Below, one piece after another: positions 52,655 to 60,859 of a DNA stretch of 64,000 nt. This stretch comes from Penaeicola halotolerans (lineage in GTDB: Bacteria; Bacteroidota; Bacteroidia; Cytophagales; Cyclobacteriaceae): assembly GCF_016464625.1 (NCBI RefSeq), contig NZ_JAEAGO010000001.1:558001-622000 (forward strand). Direction: 5' to 3'. The notes under the pieces are model-generated. The model saw nothing but the letters and a program-made list of their open reading frames with translations, had not been told where the DNA came from and made no database searches. A program made the position numbers and the translations under genes. The first letter of the stretch is position 1; each line of letters begins with the position of its first letter.

Positions 52655-53698
52655 TTAATCATCTTTTGATTTCTTCCCTTTCTTCAATCCCTTCACCATT
52701 TTATCAAAATCAGATTCTATTTTTTGGGTTTTGTTAAACTTGTCGTATTCGGAGTGGGCTTTATTCTCGGCCTGCTTTTTAGATTTCTTACCCGATCCTT
52801 CTAATACCTTATATTCGTTAAATTCTAAAAACTTGTTGACGCTCAATGCCAATTGCTCCATGGTAAAGGTGTTTTCTCTTTCTATCAGTCCTTCTATGTA
52901 ATCAAAGTAGCCGGTTACGGTGCGTTCCAATTGTTTGATTTCTTTTTCCTGCAAGTAGTTTTTGGCAATGCTGGTATCCGATTTCAGGATTCTGCCTTCA
53001 GGAGCATTTTTCCAGGTGGTTAAGCCCATGTTTTCTTTTTTGCTATCGGCTTTTAGGAAAATGATTTCGGCTGCTGTTTTGCCTGTGATGGCATAATGAA
53101 ATTTGTTTTGAACCGTAGCATAAAATTCTTTTGTAATGGGCGATTGGGGGTCGTAATCGATGCTACACTCGGCAAAGATGTCGGTCACTTGTTGGTAAAT
53201 TCTTCGCTCACTGGCTCGGATAGAGCGTACCCGCTCCAATAACTCTTTGAAATAGTCCTTGCCAAACAGGGTTTTACCTTGTTTCAGGCGTTCATCATCG
53301 AGGGTGAACCCTTTGATGATGTATTCTTTCAGGGTTTTGGTAGCCCATATACGGAATTGGGTTGCCTTGGCAGAGTTTACCCGGTAACCTACCGAAATGA
53401 TAGCGTCTAAGTTGTAATACTCTAAGTTTCGGGCAACCTCTCTGCCGCCTTCCGTTTGAACTGTTCGGAATTTCCGAACAGTTGCTTCTTTTTCCAACTC
53501 TCCGCTCTCATAGACATTGCTAAGATGCTCACTGATAGTAGATTTGGCTACCCCAAAGAGGTCGGCTATTTTTTGCTGTGTAAGCCAAACGGTTTCGTTT
53601 TGCACATAAATCTCCACCTTCACTTCACCCGAAGGGGCGGTGTATAAAATAAACTCGCTCAGTTCATTAGTTGGTTTTACAGGCTTGTCGTTTGACAT
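52655..53698 (-). CDS. RhuM-family virulence/RM-associated protein
   Basis: A 347-residue protein matching the RhuM family, whose genes often lie inside type I restriction operons. The N-terminal segment APSGEVKVEIYVQNETVWLTQQKIADLFGVAKSTISEHLSNVYESGELEKEATVRKFRTVQTEGGREVARNLEYYNLDAIISVGYRVNS (about 18-105) holds a helix-turn-helix and the family core. RIWATKTLKEYIIKGFTLDDERLK follows. The C-terminus is Lys-rich. Its 5' end overlaps the hsdS 3' end by 22 bases. Role in restriction unknown; a regulatory or anti-restriction function has been suggested for relatives by context only. Confidence 0.88.
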   Translation of the reverse strand: MSNDKPVKPTNELSEFILYTAPSGEVKVEIYVQNETVWLTQQKIADLFGVAKSTISEHLSNVYESGELEKEATVRKFRTVQTEGGREVARNLEYYNLDAIISVGYRVNSAKATQFRIWATKTLKEYIIKGFTLDDERLKQGKTLFGKDYFKELLERVRSIRASERRIYQQVTDIFAECSIDYDPQSPITKEFYATVQNKFHYAITGKTAAEIIFLKADSKKENMGLTTWKNAPEGRILKSDTSIAKNYLQEKEIKQLERTVTGYFDYIEGLIERENTFTMEQLALSVNKFLEFNEYKVLEGSGKKSKKQAENKAHSEYDKFNKTQKIESDFDKMVKGLKKGKKSKDD

Positions 53699-54921
53699 AC
53701 TTCCGGCTTTATTATTTTATGATGTAATTTCCCCAACACCGCTTCGGCTATCATGGCTTCCCGATACTCTTTGATGAGTTCTATTTCTTTCTCTGCTTTC
53801 GCAATGGCTTGGTCTATTTTGGCGGTTTCGGTTTTGATCTCTGTGATTAACTCCATTTGGCGTTCAATTGAAGGAGTGTAGATATAGTAGTTTTTTAAAG
53901 TACTATTCGTTAAACCTTCTCTGGAAGCTCCTTCAATAGTTTTTATCTGATTTTGAATCACATCAGATTGCAATTGAAGCATCAAGAATTTTGGTAAGAT
54001 TTTATCCTTGATTGGTCTCAAAATGCAAACGTGTTGATTGACGTTTGCTTCTTCGTCTAATTCAAATACATAAGTTCTTCCAATTGAAGCACCAGTGATA
54101 TTTATCAAAACATCATCTTTTTTGACCTGGGAGCCATTCATACTATTGTGAATGTCTTCTGTGATAAAAGCAACATCATCAAGTCTCAAGCCATCATTAT
54201 GAATATTTTGGCTTCTTAAAAAGATGACACCACTGTTCTTGTACACTGTAGCTCCACCCGTAGGAGTTACGCCAGCTCCAATCTTTGTAACGCAGTACTT
54301 GATTTTTACCTTTCGATCTTCAATAATTAACTTATGGTTTATTACCGCCTGACGTTGCTCTTTCAGCAACTCAATAAAGGCTTGCTTTTTCTGGATGAAG
54401 TGTTTTATTTTTTTGGATTGCTTGTCTAAGTAGTTGGCAATTGAGATTTGTTCATCTAATGGAGGACAAGGAACTTTTATGTATTTCATATCGAAATACT
54501 TGGTGCTCCACATATCATCAACTATGCCTTTTCCAAACTTGTAGAACTCCTCTTGGAAGAGAACATTTGTAAGTAGATAATTGGTGTACCTATTGTCGTA
54601 TTTTTTATTCGGTTTCAATACCGTGTTAATCAAGGAAACTGAACCATCATACTTTGACATACCGCCACTGCCTTTTCTATCACTTCTGCTATTGATAACA
54701 AAATCGTTTATACAAACTCGCTTTCGATTTTCACCATTTGTTGTTTTCGCAACATTTTCTAATTGAGGCACAACACCCTTCATTGTTACAGAAAGAGGGG
54801 CATAGTCTTCATCACTCACTTTTTCTGTACGTTCAACAAAAACGCTCCCAATTCTAAATGAGTCCCAATGAGCAGGTAAGTGCTTTGTTAATATTGATAT
54901 GTAATTACTTTCTACTATCAT
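53677..54921 (-). CDS. hsdS: Type I restriction specificity subunit S
   Basis: A 414-residue specificity subunit with the usual two target-recognition domains (about 15-150 and 210-360) separated by conserved helices. The first spacer is KVPCPPLDEQISIANYLDKQSKKIKHFIQKKQAFIELLKEQRQAVI (about 133-178). The second is IYTPSIERQMELITEIKTETAKIDQAIAKAEKEIELIKEYREAMIAEAVLGKL (about 344-400). It determines the recognition sequence. The start lies two bases after the hsdM stop, and the 3' end overlaps the RhuM gene by 22 bases. The exact target sequence cannot be read. Confidence 0.92.
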   Translation of the reverse strand: MIVESNYISILTKHLPAHWDSFRIGSVFVERTEKVSDEDYAPLSVTMKGVVPQLENVAKTTNGENRKRVCINDFVINSRSDRKGSGGMSKYDGSVSLINTVLKPNKKYDNRYTNYLLTNVLFQEEFYKFGKGIVDDMWSTKYFDMKYIKVPCPPLDEQISIANYLDKQSKKIKHFIQKKQAFIELLKEQRQAVINHKLIIEDRKVKIKYCVTKIGAGVTPTGGATVYKNSGVIFLRSQNIHNDGLRLDDVAFITEDIHNSMNGSQVKKDDVLINITGASIGRTYVFELDEEANVNQHVCILRPIKDKILPKFLMLQLQSDVIQNQIKTIEGASREGLTNSTLKNYYIYTPSIERQMELITEIKTETAKIDQAIAKAEKEIELIKEYREAMIAEAVLGKLHHKIIKPEVCQTTSL

Positions 54922-54923
54922 AA

Positions 54924-56693
54924 CTACGCTTCAACTATTTCTTTTAATAGATGCTCGGTTTCTTCCTCAATCTTGAAAATATCGGCAGATATTTCCTCTA
55001 AGCTCCTTGGGGCTTTGTGCTGGTAGAAGTACTTGGCAAAGTTTATTTCATAGCCAATTTTGGTTTCGCTCTTTTTATACCAGGCATCCGGCACAAAAGG
55101 GGTAACCTCCTTGGCAAAAAAGGCATCAATATCGTCCTTTAAAGGAATGTTTTCTTTGTCTTTAAGGGCATTGTCGCTCTTGGGTTTGCCTTTGGCATCT
55201 TTGATGATATTGCCTTGTTCATCACGCTGTGGGCGGTGTACGGTTATCTGGCTGTAGCCAAAATCCTCGTTATCCAGAATGATGCTATGCTCATTGTTCT
55301 CAAAATTCAAAAACAGGTCGGTAATCTTGCGAATATGGTCTTTGCTAAACTCTACCCGCTTTTTACCCAAAGGCTTGCGCATTTTGCTGTAAAACTGCTC
55401 CGAGGTAACATTGATGAGTTGTAGTTTTCCCTTTCGCTTTTCTTCCTTTTTGTTGTTAAGGATAAAAATGTACGTGGGAATGCCCGTGTTGTAAAACAAA
55501 TCATTTGGTAGCGCAATTACCGCTTCCAGCAAATCATTCTCAAAAAGGTACTTGCGTATTTCTGTTTCTCCTTGACCTGCATCACCAGTGAACAATGCGG
55601 AACCATTATGGATGGTGGCTGCTCTACTGCCCAAATCACTATTGGTTTTCAGCTTAGAGACAATGTTCATTACAAACAGCAGTTGCCCGTCATTTACTCG
55701 GGGGACACCTACTGTAAAGCGAGGATCTATGATGTCTTTTTTATCAAGAATGGCATCTGCATCTACTTTCCATGTTTTCCCATAAGGTGGGTTACTTATC
55801 ATGAAATCAAATTGCAGGTTTGGAAAACCATCTTTACTCAATGTAGAGCCAAAAGCAATCTTTTCCGGGTCTTCATCTTTTATCAGCATATCTGCTTTAC
55901 AGATGGCATAGGTCTCTGGGTTTACTTCCTGACCGTACAAGTGGAAAGTAGCTTTGGGGTTGAGTTTCTTGGCGAAGTGTTCCGCTTCGGTAAGCATGCC
56001 ACCACTACCACACGCAGGGTCGTAAATCAAATACGTACCGTCCTTAATCTTTCCTTTGAGCGGTTCAAAAATAAGGTGGGTCATTAAGCGAATGATTTCC
56101 CTTGGGGTAAAGTGTTCTCCGGCTTCTTCGTTATTCTCTTCGTTAAACTTGCGTATCAGTTCTTCAAACACATAGCCCATCCCTAAATTGGTCAAGCCTT
56201 CCATGACTACATTGCCGTCTTTATCTGTGATAGGCATTGGGCTCAGGTTAATAGTGCTTGAGCAAAACTTTTCAATCAGTGGAAAGGTAATGTTGCCTTC
56301 TTCCAAGGTCTCCAATTGGTTTCTTAACTTGAACTTACTGATGATGTCCTGCACATTGCTACTAAAGCCATCTAGGTAAGTTTCTAAGTTTTGACGAATA
56401 TTGCCCGGTTCGTTTAATAACCTTTTGAAGGTGTATTTTGAAGTATTGTAAAAGACATAACCAGAGGTTTTACGCAATTGAGCAGATTGGTTATCAATCT
56501 TCATTTCGTTTAGTTTTTGATGCATTTCCAAGACTGTGTCTTTGGAGGGTTCCAAAATGGCATCTAATCTGCGAAGCACGGTAAAGGGCAAGATTATATC
56601 TCTGTATTTTCCTCGTGTATAGACATCACGTAACACATCATCAGCAATACTCCAGATGAAATTAACGATAGCGTTATGTTGTACTTGGTTCAT
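54924..56693 (-). CDS. hsdM: Type I restriction methyltransferase subunit M
   Basis: A 589-residue adenine methyltransferase subunit. With the start at 56693 (MNQVQHNAIVNFIWSIADDVLRD) the SAM motif IYDPACGSGGML lies at about 223-235 and the catalytic FMISNPPYG at about 297-305, the expected order for N6-adenine enzymes. The frame is open 35 codons further upstream, but that would overlap the XRE gene in another frame, so it is rejected. It starts two bases after the XRE stop and ends two bases before hsdS. Confidence 0.94.
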   Translation of the reverse strand: MNQVQHNAIVNFIWSIADDVLRDVYTRGKYRDIILPFTVLRRLDAILEPSKDTVLEMHQKLNEMKIDNQSAQLRKTSGYVFYNTSKYTFKRLLNEPGNIRQNLETYLDGFSSNVQDIISKFKLRNQLETLEEGNITFPLIEKFCSSTINLSPMPITDKDGNVVMEGLTNLGMGYVFEELIRKFNEENNEEAGEHFTPREIIRLMTHLIFEPLKGKIKDGTYLIYDPACGSGGMLTEAEHFAKKLNPKATFHLYGQEVNPETYAICKADMLIKDEDPEKIAFGSTLSKDGFPNLQFDFMISNPPYGKTWKVDADAILDKKDIIDPRFTVGVPRVNDGQLLFVMNIVSKLKTNSDLGSRAATIHNGSALFTGDAGQGETEIRKYLFENDLLEAVIALPNDLFYNTGIPTYIFILNNKKEEKRKGKLQLINVTSEQFYSKMRKPLGKKRVEFSKDHIRKITDLFLNFENNEHSIILDNEDFGYSQITVHRPQRDEQGNIIKDAKGKPKSDNALKDKENIPLKDDIDAFFAKEVTPFVPDAWYKKSETKIGYEINFAKYFYQHKAPRSLEEISADIFKIEEETEHLLKEIVEA

Positions 56694-56695
56694 TC

Positions 56696-56989
56696 TTATT
56701 TGGTGTTTGCTTGGTTTATATCCTTTTGAGCGATTTTCAATGCTTGTAATGCCTGATCTTCGTCTATTACAATTTCCTTGATTTGGTCTGCTAACCACAA
56801 AGCCAATAATTCCTGTTCGCTTGCTTTGAGGATTTCGGCAATTTTCAGTACCTGTTCCCGTTTGGCTTTGCGTTCGCCACGTTCAATTTTACTAAACATG
56901 GGGGTGTCTATTTCAAGGTTTGCCGCTAACTGTCGTTGTAACAATCCCTGGCTTTCTCGCAGCTCTCTTATCCTTTCACCAAAGTGCAT
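56696..56989 (-). CDS. XRE-type regulator of the restriction operon
   Basis: A 97-residue helix-turn-helix protein: MHFGERIRELRESQGLLQRQLAANLEIDTPMFSKIERGERKAKREQVLKIAEILKA (1-56) is a complete XRE domain, and the C-terminus is helical. It is the first gene of the operon, two bases before hsdM. By analogy with controller (C) proteins of restriction systems, it probably represses or times the operon to let methylation precede cutting. An inverted repeat lies just upstream over a candidate promoter. Confidence 0.88.
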   Translation of the reverse strand: MHFGERIRELRESQGLLQRQLAANLEIDTPMFSKIERGERKAKREQVLKIAEILKASEQELLALWLADQIKEIVIDEDQALQALKIAQKDINQANTK

Positions 56990-57007
56990 GACCTGTTAAT
57001 TTATGAC

Positions 57008-57045
57008 TTGTCAAATTTAGGACAATATAGGAAAAGAAAAAGATA
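57008..57045 (-). promoter_or_regulatory. Candidate promoter and operator of the type I restriction/Argonaute operon
   Basis: On the minus strand TAAATTTG (complement of 57012-57019) matches the Bacteroidota -7 box TAnnTTTG, and a T-rich run (complement of about 57031-57045) is at the -33 distance. TTGTC (57008-57012) and GACAA (57021-57025) form an inverted repeat over the -7 box, 19-36 bases from the XRE start codon, an ideal position for autorepression. Confidence 0.55.
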
Positions 57046-57069
57046 GTAAGAGAAGAAAGAGTCCTTTTT

Positions 57070-57225
57070 TTGATTTCAGGATTTTGAGGAAATGGAGGAA
57101 ACTAAGGATTATTCGTCCTTAGTTTGATCAAAGGTGTTTGATTTCAATGGTCTGGTCGAATCTTCGGAAGAAAAGCCCAACGGGCTTATTCTTCCTTGGT
57201 TTCCTTAGAATCCTGAGATTCCTTA
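57070..57225. other. Strongly structured intergenic element
   Basis: Several pairings in a 156-base gap: AACTAAGGA (57100-57108) with TCCTTAGTT (57116-57124), a perfect 9-base hairpin, and GGAAGAA (57166-57172) with TTCTTCC (57189-57195) enclosing AGCCC/GGGCT. Both hairpins lie inside a long imperfect inverted repeat (CAGGATTTTGAGGAAA at 57077-57092 against TTTCCTTAGAATCCTG at 57200-57215). The overall shape is a three-way junction. It separates the metal operon (ending 57263) from the restriction operon promoter. Confidence 0.55.
57166..57195 (-). terminator. Probable transcription end of the metal-efflux operon
   Basis: The GGAAGAA-A-AGCCC/GGGCT-TA-TTCTTCC stem (57166-57195) lies about 70 bases beyond the DUF3703 stop codon on the minus strand. 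There is no strong T-run, so it may work in a factor-dependent way. Confidence 0.4.
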
Positions 57226-57262
57226 ACCCTGTTCCAGTAGCGGATTGATTTAAGAATTGCTA

Positions 57263-57640
57263 TCATACCTTGTAGTTGTTCATGATCTGCTGCAGGTCTT
57301 CCGGTATTTCCATTGGCAAAAGGGGTGGTACATTGGCTCCTCCTGTATTACCGACAGGAACCTTTCCTACGAAAGATTTTACACCTCCTACAAAGAGCCG
57401 GAGCAACTGCCCCCGAATTTCTTTCCAGTCTTTGATTTTAATACCAAACCGGAGCATCAACCAATGCGCTTCGGAATGTTCGTAAGGATAGGGCTGACCA
57501 AGTATGTGTGCCCGCTCCAAATGATGCCAGGCTTCCTGGAAGTAACCTTTATTCAGCTTTTTGCGGTAAGCGTCCAGTTCCTTATGATAATGTGGTTTTA
57601 AGCCTTTCGGCATGGTGGTATTGAATCTCATAAAATCCAT
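57263..57640 (-). CDS. DUF3703 family protein
   Basis: A 125-residue protein with the DUF3703 core near the start: YRKKLNKGYFQEAWHHLERAHILGQPYPYEHSEAHWLMLRFGIKIKDWKEIRGQLLRLFVGG, followed by a Gly/Pro-rich tail with GGANVPPLLPMEIPEDLQQIM. DUF3703 genes commonly sit in heavy-metal resistance clusters, and its position here, four bases after the metal ATPase gene, agrees with that. Function unknown. Confidence 0.82.
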   Translation of the reverse strand: MDFMRFNTTMPKGLKPHYHKELDAYRKKLNKGYFQEAWHHLERAHILGQPYPYEHSEAHWLMLRFGIKIKDWKEIRGQLLRLFVGGVKSFVGKVPVGNTGGANVPPLLPMEIPEDLQQIMNNYKV

Positions 57641-57644
57641 TTTA

Positions 57645-60116
57645 TTAGGGCTTATACGCCAATAATCTCAACGCATTAAATACAACCAACAGGGTAGACC
57701 CCTCGTGTATCAACACGGCCGGGCCTATGGTAGCAATGCCTGAAATGGTGAGGGGAATGAGCAAAGCTACAATGCCCAGGCTCACCCATAGGTTTTGCTT
57801 GATAATAGTCTTGGCCTTTCTGCTCAGTCCAATGGCAAATGGTAAAGTTTCCAGCTTATCGGCCATCAGTGCAATGTCGGCTGTTTCCAGTGCCACGTCA
57901 CTGCCGGCCGCACCCATAGCGATACCTACCGTACTGTTGGCCATAGCCGGGGCGTCATTCACGCCATCACCTACCATGGCTACTTTGGATTCCTTTTGCA
58001 GCAGCTTCTGGATGGCTTCTACTTTTTCTTCGGGGAGTAAACTGCCCCAGGCGTCTGTAAGTCCTATTTCTTGAGCTACTGCATCGGCTACTTTCTGGTT
58101 ATCACCCGTGAGCATGATCATACGCTTAATGCCGATCTTTTTGAGTTGCTTCAATGTATTTTTAGCTTCAGGCCTGGGCGTATCCATCAGGGCTATGATA
58201 CCGATGTATTCGGTATTTCTACGGATCAACATGGTGGTGTTTCCGCCTGCCTCCAATGATTTTACTTTTTCTTCTGTATTTTTTTCAGGCTTTTTATCAT
58301 CCAATGATTCAAACAAGTCCAGGTTGCCTATGTATATTTTGTTGTTGTCCAGTGAGGTTTTGATCCCTTTTCCAAGCACCGCTTCCAGGTCTTTTGCCTC
58401 GGGTACCTGAACACCTTTCAATCGCTCTTTTCCATCTCGTACCACGGCTTTGGCCAGGGGATGGTCGCTGAGATTTTCTACGGCTACTGCTATTTTTAAC
58501 AGTTCTTCCTCGGTTACACCATCTAAAGCAACCACCTCAGTCAGCTTGGGCTTACCTTCGGTGAGTGTGCCTGTTTTGTCGAATGCCAATGCTGTAAGTA
58601 CACCCAGGTCTTCCAAAGGACGACCACCTTTGATAAGTACCCCGCTTTTGGCTGCCCGTGCTACTCCGCTGAGTACGGCACTGGGTGTGGAGATAGCCAA
58701 AGCGCATGGACTGGCCGCTACCAATACGGCCATGGCACGATAAAAACTCTCGCTGAACGATTCGTCTATAACCAAAAAAGCGAAGTTGAGTATAACCACC
58801 AATCCCAATACAGCCGGAACAAAGTATTTCTCAAACTTATCGGTAAACCGCTGGGTGGGCGATTTCTGTGTTTGGGCTTCATTGACCAACTTGACAAGTC
58901 GCGAAAGCGTGGAGTCTTTGGCTTCTTTGATCACTTTGATCTCCAATGTATTGTTGCCGTTGATGGTACCGGAGAATACCCTGTTTTCGTCTTTGATGTC
59001 GTCTTCCTGCGACCAGTCCTCTTCGGGATTTTCTACTGCTACTTTATCCACGGGTACGCTTTCTCCTGTAATTGGAGCCTGGTTGACAGTGCTTTTGCCA
59101 TTTACCACGATGCCATCGGCTGCTATTTTGCTATTGGGTTTTACAACAATGGTGTCGCCAATAGAGAGTGCTGAAATATCCACCTCCTCGGTTTTGCCAT
59201 TTTTCTTGAGCAATGCCGTCTTAGGTGCCAGTTCTGCCAGTGCCGCTATGGATTTTCGGGCTTTATTCATGGCGAAATGTTCCAGTGCGTGGCCAATACT
59301 GAACAAGAACAGTAAGAGTGCACCTTCGGCCCATTCGCCTAAAATGGCTGCTCCAATGGCTGCCACCAGCATAAGAAAATCTATCTCGAAACCTCCTTTT
59401 ATCACCGTTTCTATCGCTTCTTTAGCTGTAAAAAAACCACCAAAGAAATATGCTCCGATGTAGAGTGCCAGGCTTACCCATGAGGGGACAGCTTCTACGA
59501 ATGACAGGCCAAAACCCAGCCCCAATAGAGCCCCGCAAATCAGGGAGAAGTAGAGTTCGGTATTTTTACCCAAAAGCCCTTCATGAGCGTGGGCATGTTC
59601 GGCAGTTTTTTCTTCTGAAACACCTTTACGATCTGTTGTTTTCTGGAGATAGCGGTCTACCGCTACTTCAGTGGCCAGGATAGTAAGCCCTTCTTTCCGC
59701 AGGAATTCCCGGATTTGCACTTCGCCTATTTTTGCCGTTTCATATTCCAGGCCAATCATCCCTGATGCAGAAACGGCTGCTTGTAAAATTCCATTGAGAT
59801 GGTTGAGCGATTGCTCTATTTGCCGTGCGTGTCGGGTATGGCGTATGCCCTCTACCTCAATCAGCTTATGCCCGTATTTTTCAATTATGTCAGCACCTGT
59901 TTGCTCGGCCAATGCCCGAACATGTTGTAGAGAAATCACATCAGGGTCATAATGAAAACATAGCTGCGGTACACCACTATCAGGTTTATCGACTATATGT
60001 ACTTCCTCAAGGCCTTTTTCATTTTGAAGTCGGCTGATCAGCCGCTTCACACATTGGTCTTTTTCGTCTGCCACTTCGGGCAGTATTAAGGGTATATCAA
60101 TCTGTATTTTTTTCAT
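57645..60116 (-). CDS. Heavy-metal P1B-type ATPase, P1B-4-like motifs
   Basis: An 823-residue metal-exporting P-type ATPase. Two N-terminal metal-domain-like units (about 1-85 and 90-155) lack CxxC pairs, and a His-rich linker HAHAH lies near 175. The membrane core follows, with a phosphorylation site DKTGTLTEG (513-521) and GDGVNDAPA in the hinge. The transmembrane metal motif is SPC (469-471) rather than CPC, and HEGST (804-808) occurs near the last helix; the SPC/HEGGT pair is typical of P1B-4 pumps (Co, Fe or broad divalent metals). Co-located with CzcA/CzcB-like genes. The exact metal cannot be told from sequence. Confidence 0.9.
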   Translation of the reverse strand: MKKIQIDIPLILPEVADEKDQCVKRLISRLQNEKGLEEVHIVDKPDSGVPQLCFHYDPDVISLQHVRALAEQTGADIIEKYGHKLIEVEGIRHTRHARQIEQSLNHLNGILQAAVSASGMIGLEYETAKIGEVQIREFLRKEGLTILATEVAVDRYLQKTTDRKGVSEEKTAEHAHAHEGLLGKNTELYFSLICGALLGLGFGLSFVEAVPSWVSLALYIGAYFFGGFFTAKEAIETVIKGGFEIDFLMLVAAIGAAILGEWAEGALLLFLFSIGHALEHFAMNKARKSIAALAELAPKTALLKKNGKTEEVDISALSIGDTIVVKPNSKIAADGIVVNGKSTVNQAPITGESVPVDKVAVENPEEDWSQEDDIKDENRVFSGTINGNNTLEIKVIKEAKDSTLSRLVKLVNEAQTQKSPTQRFTDKFEKYFVPAVLGLVVILNFAFLVIDESFSESFYRAMAVLVAASPCALAISTPSAVLSGVARAAKSGVLIKGGRPLEDLGVLTALAFDKTGTLTEGKPKLTEVVALDGVTEEELLKIAVAVENLSDHPLAKAVVRDGKERLKGVQVPEAKDLEAVLGKGIKTSLDNNKIYIGNLDLFESLDDKKPEKNTEEKVKSLEAGGNTTMLIRRNTEYIGIIALMDTPRPEAKNTLKQLKKIGIKRMIMLTGDNQKVADAVAQEIGLTDAWGSLLPEEKVEAIQKLLQKESKVAMVGDGVNDAPAMANSTVGIAMGAAGSDVALETADIALMADKLETLPFAIGLSRKAKTIIKQNLWVSLGIVALLIPLTISGIATIGPAVLIHEGSTLLVVFNALRLLAYKP

Positions 60117-60128
60117 TGTATCTGCATT

Positions 60129-60845
60129 TTAAAATGAACTCCAAAGCATTTGCAGCCCGGAAATAACGAGCAAGACTTCCACAATAAGTAGGAAGTGTTC
60201 CCGCCTTATTCGTGTGATAACCTGCTTACCTGTCCAGCTCCCTGCTATCATCGCCATGCCTAAAATAGCCCCCCGGATAAAGCCATCCAGATTGATGAGG
60301 CTATACTTATTGTAAATCACCGTTTTGGTAAGGTGGGTCACCACAGCGGTGAATGCTTCACTGGCCACATACGCCCCCGCTGGCAACTGAAAGCTGAAAA
60401 AGAATGTGGCAGCTACAGGGCCGCCCACGCCTGTAATACCGGAGAGGAATCCGCTTAAAGCTCCACCAAGTCCCAGTAATCTGAGCGGTATGGGCGGAAG
60501 ATCTTTTTTGATCCTCCGCCAAAGCACAAGTCCGATCAGCAGGACTCCAACTATTCTTGAGATGTGTACTGCCGGCATGATGCTCATTACATAACTACCC
60601 AACCATGCTGCCGGTATGGCTCCTAAGATGAAAACGCCTACGGCCTTCCATTGAATCTCTCCCCAGCCAAAACCTGCCCTGGAAAGATTCCCAAATATTT
60701 GAGCTACGGTAAGTACAGGTATGGCGGCCTTAATGCCTATGAAATAGGTCAGCACCGGAAGCAAAATGAGTGACCCTCCAAATCCTGCAATACCGGAAAT
60801 GGTGGAGGCAATAAGACTAACGATGATGAGGATTAACCATTCCAT
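60129..60845 (-). CDS. TauE/SafE (TSUP) family membrane permease
   Basis: A 238-residue membrane protein with about eight helices. The two typical blocks are GIAGFGGSLILLPVLTYFIGIKAAIPVLTVAQIFGNLSRAGFGW at the start and LGLGGALSGFLSGITGVGGPVAATFFFSFQLPAGAYVASEAF in the middle. This is the TauE/SafE sulfite-exporter fold, which moves sulfur compounds or other anions. It lies between the P1B ATPase and CzcB genes with 12 and 14 base gaps, so it belongs to the metal operon. Its substrate here is unknown. Confidence 0.88.
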   Translation of the reverse strand: MEWLILIIVSLIASTISGIAGFGGSLILLPVLTYFIGIKAAIPVLTVAQIFGNLSRAGFGWGEIQWKAVGVFILGAIPAAWLGSYVMSIMPAVHISRIVGVLLIGLVLWRRIKKDLPPIPLRLLGLGGALSGFLSGITGVGGPVAATFFFSFQLPAGAYVASEAFTAVVTHLTKTVIYNKYSLINLDGFIRGAILGMAMIAGSWTGKQVITRIRREHFLLIVEVLLVISGLQMLWSSF

Positions 60846-60859
60846 AGTTATTACCTTAC

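Noticed and set aside
56694-56798. Upstream extension of hsdM by 35 codons
   Set aside because: It would overlap the XRE gene in another frame and encodes an Arg/Asn/Lys-rich sequence unlike HsdM; the start at 56693 gives the family N-terminus.
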